From Bacteroidota bacterium (lineage in GTDB: Bacteria; Bacteroidota; Bacteroidia; Chitinophagales; Chitinophagaceae): a stretch of 64,000 bases of DNA. The DNA is taken from the NCBI GenBank assembly GCA_023386555.1, contig JAEWJK010000013.1, positions 186,001 through 250,000 of the forward strand, read 5' to 3'. The position numbers and the translations under genes are program-made. The notes under the pieces were generated by a model that did no database searches, was not told the origin of the DNA, and was given only the letters and a program-made list of their open reading frames with translations. Positions 45,668 through 54,629 of the stretch are shown here, piece after piece. Numbering within the stretch: position 1 is the stretch's first letter; every line of letters begins with the position of its first letter.

Positions 45668-48600
45668 ATGCAGCATAGAAAATTATTGCTGGGAATAGTG
45701 CTACTATTTTCGGCTACTACTGTTTTTGCCCAACAGCCACCTAAAAAAGACACTACACTTCGTTATCCTATTAACGACAGACGTGGTGATCGTTATACAT
45801 GGAAGAACCGTAATCCTTTTGACCTGAGAGATACTTCTTTCATTAAACAAACAATTGAATACGATCCGGTATCAAGGCAATATTTTATTGTGGAGAAGAT
45901 CGGTAATCAAACATATCGTCGTCCTACTTATCTCACTTTCGAAGAATTCTATAGAATACAGGCTCAACAACAGGAAGCTGAGTATTTCCGTAAAAGAGCA
46001 AATGCATTATCTATTCTGAATAGAAAAGTGGCAAGACCAAAATTCAAACTATTTGATAACCTGTTCAACAGGATAATGGGTGCTGATTCTACTGGTAAAG
46101 TAAAGATTGATATTCGTCCACAGGGTAATGTTGATATCATGGCAGGTTACCAGGGACAAAATATAAAAAATCCAACCTTACCTGAAAGAGCGAGAAAGAA
46201 TGGTGGTTTTGATTTTGATATGAATGCCAATTTAAATGTGATCGCAAACATTGGTGAGAAGCTAAAACTTCCGATCAACTATAATACGCTTGCCAATTTC
46301 GATTTTGAAAACCAATTGAAGTTAGATTATAAGGGAATGGATGATGAGATCATCAAATCTATCGAAGCAGGTAATATCAACTGGCAATCGAAAGGAACTT
46401 TGATTCCGGGAACACAGGGATTATTCGGTATAAAAACACAGTTGCAGTTTGGAAAATTATATGTGACATCTGCTTTAGCCAATCAAAAATCTACCCGTCA
46501 ATCATTAGCATTGCAAGGTGGTGCTGCAACAACTCAGTTTCAAAAAAGATTGGATGATTATGAAGAGAACCGTCACTTTTTATTGGGTGGATACTTCAGA
46601 GAAAATTACAACAGGGCAATGAGTCAATTGCCAAGAGTGAACAGCCAGGTACAGGTTTTAAGGATGGAAGTTTGGGTTACTAACAGAACAGGTGCAACTA
46701 CTGATGCAAGAGATATAGTTGGCTTAACAAATCTTGGTGAAGCAACATCTGCAGGTAATATTAGTTTGCCGCAGAATTCTGCCAATCCTTTATATACTTC
46801 AATCATTAATAATCCATCAGCAAGAAATCCTTCACAGGTAACTTCTATGTTGTTAGGAATGGGTTTAAGACAGGTGAATGATTTTGAAAAAACATTTGCC
46901 CGTAAATTAAATCCGAATGAATATTATTTCAATCCACAGGTTGGTTGGATATCGCTGAATCAACAACTGCAACCTGACGAAGTATTAGCCGTTGCTTATC
47001 AGTATACCTATAACGGAAAAGTTTACCAGGTTGGAGAGTTTTCGCAGGATGTAAGTTTAGACACAGCAAGATTAAATGGTGTTCAACAGGTATTGTATTT
47101 GAAATTATTGAAAGCAACTTCACAAAGAATTCCTTCGCTGCTTTGGGATTTGATGATGAAGAACGTTTATTCATTAGATGTAGCTTCCATGCAACCGGAA
47201 GATTTCAAGTTGAATGTAATGTATGAAGAGCCAAGTAAAGGATTAAAAAGATACTTGCCTCAATCTGATCCACAGTATGAAGGTGTGCCATTACTTCGAA
47301 TTTTAAATCTTGATCGTTTAAATAACAGGCTTGATCCACAACCTGATGGTGTATTCGATTATATAGAAGGATTTACCGTGTTATCTCAGCAAGGAAAAAT
47401 TATTTTCCCGGTACTGGAACCTTTCGGAGAAGATCTTGAACAAATTGCTTTTCAAACTCAGCCACAACCTGTAAGAGATAGTTTATTGTATTATGAATTG
47501 TACGATACCATTAAGGCTATTGCACAAACCTATGCAAACAAAAATCGTTATCTCATACAAGGACAAGTAAAAGGTTCTGGTGGTTCTGAAATTTATCTCG
47601 GTGCTTTCAATGTTCCGCCAGGATCAGTTTCTGTTACTGCAGGTGGACAAATACTTGTTGAGAATGTGGATTACACAGTTGATTATAATCTTGGTTCAGT
47701 TAAAATACTTAACCAGTCCATTTTAAATTCCGGTGTGCCTGTCAATGTACAGTTTGAGAATAATGCAGGCTTTGGAATTCAGCAACGAAACTTTTTAGGA
47801 TTGCGATTAGATTATCTGGCAAGTGATAAATTATCTATCGGTGCATCAATGGTCAGGTTAAGTGAACGACCTTTCTTTACTAAGATGAATTATGGTGAAG
47901 ATCCGATTCGTAATACAATGTACGGTGTTGATTTCTCTTATCGTTCACAATGGCCTGGATTGACAAGAACCTTAGATAAACTTCCGTTCTATTCTACCAC
48001 AGCTACATCAAGCATTACAGCTTATGGTGAAGCTGCTTATTTAAAACCTGGTCACCCATCACAGATTGGAAAAGGTGATGAAGGACTTGTTTACATAGAT
48101 GATTTTGAAGGAAGCCGTAACAGTATTGATCTTCGTTTTCCATGGGTATCATGGGCTTTAGCATCAACACCTGCAGCTTTCCCTGAAGCTTCAAGATATG
48201 ATGATAGTACTTACGGGTTTAACCGTGCTAAACTTGCATGGTATAATATTGAACCCATACTGCAAGACAGGTCAAGTTCTGAAAATCCATTAAGAGGAAA
48301 TCTTGCAGCATTGAGTGATCCAAGAACTCGTTTAGTTAATACAACAGAACTATTCAAGAATAGAACACCGAATCTCGGACAAAGCCAGACAGTAACTTTT
48401 GACGTAGCTTATTATCCTGCTGAAAAAGGTCCGTATAATTTTGAATGGAGAAATAGTGTAATAGGTGCTGATGGAAAATTCTTACCTGCTCAACGAAGAA
48501 AGAACTGGGGCGGAATTATGAGAGCCATCGATCAAACAGATTTTGAAACCGGTAACGTAGAGTTTCTTGAATTCTGGGTGCAGGATCCTTTCATAAAAAA

Positions 48601-51600
48601 TAATAATCCAAACGCATCAGGTAAACTTTTGATCAACCTTGGAAACGTTAGTGAAGATGTGTTGAAAGATGGAAAGCGTTTTTATGAAAATGGTTTGCCT
48701 ACACCCCAAATTCCTGCACAGATCGACAGTTCAACTTGGGGTTATCAGCCAATCAATCCAATACAAATAACACAGGCTTTTAGTAATGATCCTGCTGATC
48801 GACCTTTCCAGGATGTTGGCTTTGATGGTTTGGTTGATGCTGACGAATTAAGAAGACATAATAATTATCTTACTTTACTTGCTTCGAACTTTGGTACAAC
48901 ATCACAGGTTTATCAAAATGCATTAAAAGATCCTTCAAATGATAATTACGTTTGGTACAGGGATGCAGTTTATACAAATACCACAGACATTCTAGCCCGA
49001 TACAAAAATTTCAATAATCCACAAGGCAATTCACCTGTAGCTACAACCAGTTCGCAGTTTTCTTCTGCAGCAACATTGTATCCTGATAATGAAGATTTGA
49101 ACAGGGATAATACTTTAAATGAAAACGAAGAGTATTATGAATATGAAATTGATCTTACGCAAAACATGCAGGTCGGCAATTATATTGTTGATAAAAGATC
49201 AGTTGATGTACGATATGCTAATGGTACAAATGGTAGTGAAACATGGTACCAGTTTAGAATTCCCATCAGGGGTTATTCGAGAAGAATTGGTAACATTCCA
49301 GACTTCAGATCTATCAGGTTCATGAGAATGTATCTCACCGATTTTGAAGATTCTACAGTACTACGTTTTGCTTCACTTGATTTGGTACGTAATCAATGGA
49401 GAACATTCGGCTACCAGTTAGATACAACAGGTGCTTATGTTCCTGCATCACAAACTCCTTTATTAGTATCAGCTGTAAACATTGAAGAGAATAGCGGGAA
49501 ATCACCTGTTAATTATGTTATTCCTTGTGGAATTGAAAGAGTGCAATTCCTGAGTAACAATAACGTAAATCTTTTACAGAATGAACAGGCAATGAGTTTG
49601 CAGGTTCGCAGTTTGTCTGCTGGTGATGCAAAAGCAGTTTTCAAAACATTGAATCTTGATCTACGTCAATATGGCCAGTTATCAATGTTTATTCATGCCG
49701 AATCAATTCCAGGATTTGCAACACTCGAGAATGATCAGTTATATGCTGTTGTAAGAATAGGCCAGGATTTTCTAAGTAATTATTATGAGATCAGGTATCC
49801 TCTTAAAGTTACTGGGCAAGGTGCTGTAGGTTGTGATACAGTATGGCCGGTTGCAAATAACCTTGACTTCAGTTTGCAGGAACTGATCAATTTAAAAACA
49901 AGACGAAACGGAAGCTTAACTCCTGTCACAAGACGTTATAGTGAAACAATTGGTGGAAGAATATTTTCTGTATTCGGTAATCCAAATCTTGGAGAAGTAA
50001 GAGGATTTTTAATGGGTATTGAAAATAATTATTCTGACCCTGTTTCAGGTGAAATATGGATCAATGAACTTCGCCTTTCCAGGTTAGATGAAAGTGGGGG
50101 TTATGCAGCTTTGGGTAGAGTAGATGTACAATTAGCAGACCTTGGAACATTCACTGTTTCTGCGAATACATATACCAAAGGTTTTGGTTCCATTGAACAG
50201 AGAGTGAATGAAAGAGCAAGAGATAATCTCTTCCAGTTTGATGCTGCAGCAAATATTGATGCCGGTAAATTATTACCGAAACAAGCTAAACTTACGATCC
50301 CTGTGTATGCAAGCATCAACAAAACCATCCGTACACCTGAGTATGATCCGTATGATCTTGACATCAAGCTAAAAGATAAGATGAATGCTTACAATGGGAA
50401 GAAAGATTCTATAAGAAGTGCAGCGATTGATGAAACAACTATCAAAACTTTAAACTTCACAAATGTTCGTGTGCAGCCTGGTGCTAAAACAAGGTTATGG
50501 AGCATCAGCAATTTTGATGTGAGTTATTCATACACCAAGTTTGAACAAACCAATCCGCTGATATTAAAGAATGATATCACTAAACATCGTGGTGGTTTGG
50601 GTTATACCTATAACTCAGCTCCAAAATATATAGAGCCTTTAAAGAAAATGAGAAGCAAAACACCATGGCTTGCTTTGATCCGTGATTTTAATATCAATCT
50701 TAATCCATCATTATTAAGTTTCAGGGCTGATGTCAACAGGCAGTTTGGTGAGTTTGTTCCAAGAATTGTTTCTGAAGGAAAGATCGAACGAGTTGATACA
50801 ACCTATGATAAGTTCTTCACTTTCGATCGTTTTTATAATCTGCGTTGGGATCTTACACGTTCGCTGAACATTGACTTCTCTGCAGTAAATAATGCAAGAG
50901 TGGATGAACCTTATGGAAGAATAGATACCAAAGCAAAGAAGGATACGGTAAGAGAAAATTTCCTGAGTGGTGGAAGAAATACTTTGTACACTCAACGTGC
51001 TGCGGCAACATATACGTTGCCATTAGGTAAACTTCCACTCACAGATTGGATCACTGCAAGGTATAGTTACACTACAACTTATAACTGGATCGGTGCTAGT
51101 CGTTTGGCAATTGACCTGGGTAATACTATTGAGAATAGCCAGGATAATACTATCAATGGTGAATTTGATTTTAGCAGGTTATATCAAAAATCAAGATTCC
51201 TGAGAGCAATTGATATGCCTTCTCAGCCGAGAGTAAAAGGTGATACAAAAGATGTAAATGGTGGAAAAGGAAGGGTGGATAATAATGATGGCATACCAAA
51301 AGTGCCAAGTAAAGAAGAAGCAACAAGAGGTCTTACCGGTCAGGCAAGAAAAGATGCATTGGCAAAATGGAGAGAACAAAAAAGAGCTGCCAGAATAGCG
51401 AAGAGTAATCAGCCTTTAGAATTAAATCCTTTTGTGAAAGGGGCTGGTAAGTTTCTTACAATGCTAAAACGTACTTCGGTGAATTATTCAGAGAATTACA
51501 GAAGTCGTTTACCTGGCTATATGGATAGCACTAAACTACTTGGCCAGAATTGGAAAACAATGGCTCCTGGTTTAGACTATGTTTTCGGAATGCAACCAGA

Positions 51601-52855
51601 TACCAATTGGTTGAATAAACAAGCTGCAAAAGGATTGATCACAAGAAGTAAAGAGTTCAACTTCCTCTATGCCCAAAGGTTTGAACAAAGACTAACCATC
51701 ACTGCACAATTAGAACCTTTGAGGGAATTGCTGATAGACCTTAATGTAGAAAAGAGTTTCAATAAAGATTACTCTGAGTTATTTAAGGACACTACCTCTG
51801 GTACATCATTCGGAAGATTATCACATAATAATCCGCTATCTGCCGGTGGTTTCAATGTAAGTTATATCGCTTTCAATACACTGTTTACTAAGTTTAAACC
51901 GAATGAAGTATCTGAGACATTTAAAAAGTTTGAAGATTATAGGACAGTGATATCGCAACGATTAGGCAAAGCAAATCCATATAGTTCAGGTGTGGTAAAC
52001 AATGGTTATGCTGAAGGTTATGGAAGATATTCCCAGGAAGTATTGATCCCTGCTTTCATTGCTGCATATACAGGAAAAAATCCACAAGATGTTGCATTGC
52101 TCAAACAAACCAATCCAAACATCAAATCAAATCCGTTTAGAAGCATTATGCCTAAACCAAACTGGAAATTGACTTATACCGGGTTGACAAAAATTCCAGC
52201 ATTGCAAAAAACATTCAGCACAATCAGTATCACTCATGGTTATACTGGTAACCTTAGCATGAATAGTTTTACGAGTGCATTGTTGTTCCAGGATCCGTTT
52301 GGAGCAGGAGCACCTGGATTTATTGATACAGTTAGCGGCAATTATGTTCCTTATTTCCTGGTGCCGAACATTACTATTCAGGAACAATTTGCACCATTGA
52401 TTGGAGTAGATGTTACTACCACAACACAGTTAAATGTAAGAGCTGAGTACCGTAAGAGCAGACAATTAAGTTTGAGTTTGATAGATTACCAATTAAGCGA
52501 ACTCAATTCAACAGAGTGGACTTTTGGTTTAAGCTGGAGAACAAGAGGATTTAAACTTCCATTCAAATTACCTTTCATGAAAGATAAACAGCTGGAGAAC
52601 GATCTAAATTTCCGTGTAGATCTTGCCATGAGAGATGATGCACAAAGTAACAGCAGGCTTGATCAGACAAATGCTTATAGTACAGGTGGACAAAAGGTGA
52701 TCACTATTCAGCCATCTATCGATTATGTACTAAACAACAGGCTTAATATTAAATTCTTCTTCGATCAAAGAAGAGTTACGCCTTACATTTCTACTTCTGC
52801 ACCAATCGTAAATACAAGAGCAGGTTTGCAGTTGAGAATTGCATTGGCCCAATAA
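45668..52855 (+). CDS. sprA: SprA, type IX secretion outer-membrane translocon protein
   Basis: At 2,395 residues this is the giant beta-barrel SprA, the conducting pore of the type IX secretion system and required for gliding in some species. It has a signal peptide (MQHRKLLLGIVLLFSATTVFAQ), an extended N-terminal region starting KKDTTLRYPINDRRGDRY, and repeated VYIDDFEGSRNSIDLRFPWVSW-type blocks known from SprA. The C-terminus is a barrel strand (GLQLRIALAQ). I choose the ATG at 45668 because it begins the signal peptide. It is followed by a terminator. The other T9SS genes are not in the window. Confidence 0.95.
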   Translation: MQHRKLLLGIVLLFSATTVFAQQPPKKDTTLRYPINDRRGDRYTWKNRNPFDLRDTSFIKQTIEYDPVSRQYFIVEKIGNQTYRRPTYLTFEEFYRIQAQQQEAEYFRKRANALSILNRKVARPKFKLFDNLFNRIMGADSTGKVKIDIRPQGNVDIMAGYQGQNIKNPTLPERARKNGGFDFDMNANLNVIANIGEKLKLPINYNTLANFDFENQLKLDYKGMDDEIIKSIEAGNINWQSKGTLIPGTQGLFGIKTQLQFGKLYVTSALANQKSTRQSLALQGGAATTQFQKRLDDYEENRHFLLGGYFRENYNRAMSQLPRVNSQVQVLRMEVWVTNRTGATTDARDIVGLTNLGEATSAGNISLPQNSANPLYTSIINNPSARNPSQVTSMLLGMGLRQVNDFEKTFARKLNPNEYYFNPQVGWISLNQQLQPDEVLAVAYQYTYNGKVYQVGEFSQDVSLDTARLNGVQQVLYLKLLKATSQRIPSLLWDLMMKNVYSLDVASMQPEDFKLNVMYEEPSKGLKRYLPQSDPQYEGVPLLRILNLDRLNNRLDPQPDGVFDYIEGFTVLSQQGKIIFPVLEPFGEDLEQIAFQTQPQPVRDSLLYYELYDTIKAIAQTYANKNRYLIQGQVKGSGGSEIYLGAFNVPPGSVSVTAGGQILVENVDYTVDYNLGSVKILNQSILNSGVPVNVQFENNAGFGIQQRNFLGLRLDYLASDKLSIGASMVRLSERPFFTKMNYGEDPIRNTMYGVDFSYRSQWPGLTRTLDKLPFYSTTATSSITAYGEAAYLKPGHPSQIGKGDEGLVYIDDFEGSRNSIDLRFPWVSWALASTPAAFPEASRYDDSTYGFNRAKLAWYNIEPILQDRSSSENPLRGNLAALSDPRTRLVNTTELFKNRTPNLGQSQTVTFDVAYYPAEKGPYNFEWRNSVIGADGKFLPAQRRKNWGGIMRAIDQTDFETGNVEFLEFWVQDPFIKNNNPNASGKLLINLGNVSEDVLKDGKRFYENGLPTPQIPAQIDSSTWGYQPINPIQITQAFSNDPADRPFQDVGFDGLVDADELRRHNNYLTLLASNFGTTSQVYQNALKDPSNDNYVWYRDAVYTNTTDILARYKNFNNPQGNSPVATTSSQFSSAATLYPDNEDLNRDNTLNENEEYYEYEIDLTQNMQVGNYIVDKRSVDVRYANGTNGSETWYQFRIPIRGYSRRIGNIPDFRSIRFMRMYLTDFEDSTVLRFASLDLVRNQWRTFGYQLDTTGAYVPASQTPLLVSAVNIEENSGKSPVNYVIPCGIERVQFLSNNNVNLLQNEQAMSLQVRSLSAGDAKAVFKTLNLDLRQYGQLSMFIHAESIPGFATLENDQLYAVVRIGQDFLSNYYEIRYPLKVTGQGAVGCDTVWPVANNLDFSLQELINLKTRRNGSLTPVTRRYSETIGGRIFSVFGNPNLGEVRGFLMGIENNYSDPVSGEIWINELRLSRLDESGGYAALGRVDVQLADLGTFTVSANTYTKGFGSIEQRVNERARDNLFQFDAAANIDAGKLLPKQAKLTIPVYASINKTIRTPEYDPYDLDIKLKDKMNAYNGKKDSIRSAAIDETTIKTLNFTNVRVQPGAKTRLWSISNFDVSYSYTKFEQTNPLILKNDITKHRGGLGYTYNSAPKYIEPLKKMRSKTPWLALIRDFNINLNPSLLSFRADVNRQFGEFVPRIVSEGKIERVDTTYDKFFTFDRFYNLRWDLTRSLNIDFSAVNNARVDEPYGRIDTKAKKDTVRENFLSGGRNTLYTQRAAATYTLPLGKLPLTDWITARYSYTTTYNWIGASRLAIDLGNTIENSQDNTINGEFDFSRLYQKSRFLRAIDMPSQPRVKGDTKDVNGGKGRVDNNDGIPKVPSKEEATRGLTGQARKDALAKWREQKRAARIAKSNQPLELNPFVKGAGKFLTMLKRTSVNYSENYRSRLPGYMDSTKLLGQNWKTMAPGLDYVFGMQPDTNWLNKQAAKGLITRSKEFNFLYAQRFEQRLTITAQLEPLRELLIDLNVEKSFNKDYSELFKDTTSGTSFGRLSHNNPLSAGGFNVSYIAFNTLFTKFKPNEVSETFKKFEDYRTVISQRLGKANPYSSGVVNNGYAEGYGRYSQEVLIPAFIAAYTGKNPQDVALLKQTNPNIKSNPFRSIMPKPNWKLTYTGLTKIPALQKTFSTISITHGYTGNLSMNSFTSALLFQDPFGAGAPGFIDTVSGNYVPYFLVPNITIQEQFAPLIGVDVTTTTQLNVRAEYRKSRQLSLSLIDYQLSELNSTEWTFGLSWRTRGFKLPFKLPFMKDKQLENDLNFRVDLAMRDDAQSNSRLDQTNAYSTGGQKVITIQPSIDYVLNNRLNIKFFFDQRRVTPYISTSAPIVNTRAGLQLRIALAQ

Positions 52856-52874
52856 CATCACCTGTATAATATTG

Positions 52875-52904
52875 AAAGAGGCAAATTCACTTGCCTCTTT
52901 TTTT
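52875..52904 (+). terminator. Intrinsic terminator after sprA
   Basis: AAAGAGGCAA-N6-TTGCCTCTTT plus TTTT, a perfect 10-base stem. It separates sprA from the protease cluster. Confidence 0.92.
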
Positions 52905-52979
52905 ATTTGTCATATACCAATAAACAGGTATGCATTGATTCATAATATTCTTATTTCATCAGTATAATCAATAGAAAAG

Positions 52980-52993
52980 CATCTATATAGATG
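52980..52993. promoter_or_regulatory. 14-base perfect palindrome before the protease cluster
   Basis: CATCTATATAGATG is its own reverse complement. It lies 94 bases before the start of the C1A protease, in the region where the cluster's promoter should be. A regulator site is possible; it may also be chance in AT-rich DNA. Confidence 0.3.
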
Positions 52994-53086
52994 TGGCTGA
53001 CATATTCAAGGATGTTTTAATTGCTAAAATTGATCAACCTCCTATGGAAAAGCAATAAATTCGTCATCTATTCACTACACACATAT

Positions 53087-54514
53087 ATGAGAAAAAACTA
53101 TTGCATCCTCCTGGGTCTGCTATTGCTGACCTGTTCAGTCATGGGTCAGAAGAAAGCTAAAGGTTTAGATTTTGATGATGAAGATTATTCCACTGCACCT
53201 AAGAAAGCAAAACTTACACGATCACTTGATGCTGTTCCTTCTTCAGCGTCTGTGAAGATGTACGCACCGATTCCAAAAAGCCAGGGTGCTCATGGAACAT
53301 GTGTTGCATGGGCTGCAGGTTACTGCGGAAGAACAATAGTAGAGGCCATTAAAAATAACTGGACTGATAAAGAACTGATCACGGCTAAAGCTTATTCTCC
53401 GGCATTTTTATTTAGATTATTAAAACCAAATGATGCCAATTGTGAAGGTGGATCAAATATGGCCGCAGCAATGCATATTTTGAAAACGCAGGGTGATGTT
53501 ACATACAATCAAATGAGTCAACTCTGTATTCCTGATGTAACAGATGATCATAAACAAACTGCTACACAATATAGAATTAAAGATTATTTACGGGTATTTG
53601 ATGTAAACGCAACAACATCAATAAAGGTGCAGGCTGTAAAAAAATCAATTGCCGAAAAGAAACCGGTTGTTATCGGGATGAAATGTCCACCATCTTTTGA
53701 TTTTGCTAAAGATGTATGGAACCCTAAAGAAGATCCTGCAGGTTCTTTTGGTGGTCATGCAATGTGTGTAGTAGGTTATGATGATAATATGCATGGTGGT
53801 GCTTTTGAAATTCAGAATAGCTGGGGAACAGACTGGGGTAATAAAGGATATATCTGGGTTCGATATAATGATTTTGCAAATTTCACTCGTTATGGTTACG
53901 AGTTTGTAGACCTTCCTGAACCAAAACCTGAAGTAGCAGATCTATCTGGCCAGTTGAAATTAATATTGGCTTCAGGAGAAGAAATGCCAGCTAATCTTTT
54001 GGTTTCTACAAGAGGCTTAGGTGTTGTACCTGCCAATGTAAAAACAATCCCAAGTCCGTTAACTACATACCAGGTAGCCAATGCTTATCCATCAGGCACA
54101 AGATTCAGAATGTACATTTCAAATAATCAACCTGCATTTGTGTATGCCATCAGCTCCGATCTCTCTAATGCAGTAACAAAAATCTTCCCTTATGAAGATG
54201 GAATTAGTGCTGCACTAACAGATAGAAGAAATGATGTTGCTATTCCTGATGAAGAACATTTCATTCAATTTGATAATGTGCCGGGTAAGGATTTTCTATG
54301 TATTCTCTATAGCCGTGAAGCACTTGATATAAATAAGATAGTGGCAGATGTTGCTGCACAAAAGGGATCGTTTAGTGAAAGAGTATTTGCGGTATTAGGA
54401 GAAACAATGGTTGATCCTAAAAAAGTAAAATTCTCTAATAACAAAATTGCTTTCGAAGGGTTCAGCGGTGGAAAATCTGCTGTGGCTTTGATGGTGGAGA
54501 TGGAACATAAATAA
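53087..54514 (+). CDS. Exported papain-like cysteine protease (C1A) with DUF4384-like C-terminal domain
   Basis: A 475-residue protein read from the ATG at 53087, which begins a signal peptide (MRKNYCILLGLLLLTCSVMG). The C1A domain has Gln66 and Cys72 in KSQGAHGTCVAW, His224 in GGHAMCVVGYDD and Asn244 in QNSWGTDWGNKGY. There is only a short acidic segment (residues 25-50) between signal and catalytic domain, with no I29-type prodomain. Residues from about 335 resemble DUF4384 (FVYAISSDL..., VPGKDFLCILYS), a domain often seen with bacterial caspase-like proteins. Four such caspase genes follow. No type IX sorting tail is seen. Confidence 0.87.
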   Translation: MRKNYCILLGLLLLTCSVMGQKKAKGLDFDDEDYSTAPKKAKLTRSLDAVPSSASVKMYAPIPKSQGAHGTCVAWAAGYCGRTIVEAIKNNWTDKELITAKAYSPAFLFRLLKPNDANCEGGSNMAAAMHILKTQGDVTYNQMSQLCIPDVTDDHKQTATQYRIKDYLRVFDVNATTSIKVQAVKKSIAEKKPVVIGMKCPPSFDFAKDVWNPKEDPAGSFGGHAMCVVGYDDNMHGGAFEIQNSWGTDWGNKGYIWVRYNDFANFTRYGYEFVDLPEPKPEVADLSGQLKLILASGEEMPANLLVSTRGLGVVPANVKTIPSPLTTYQVANAYPSGTRFRMYISNNQPAFVYAISSDLSNAVTKIFPYEDGISAALTDRRNDVAIPDEEHFIQFDNVPGKDFLCILYSREALDINKIVADVAAQKGSFSERVFAVLGETMVDPKKVKFSNNKIAFEGFSGGKSAVALMVEMEHK

Positions 54515-54629
54515 AACATACCTCCTATGCTACTAAGGTTTTTTTATTGTTTTCACTTTTGCAAGAGGAGAGTTTGTGTTTAAAAAAATAATAAAGCCTG
54601 AATAGGGGCAAGTTTCTAAATGAATTGAT

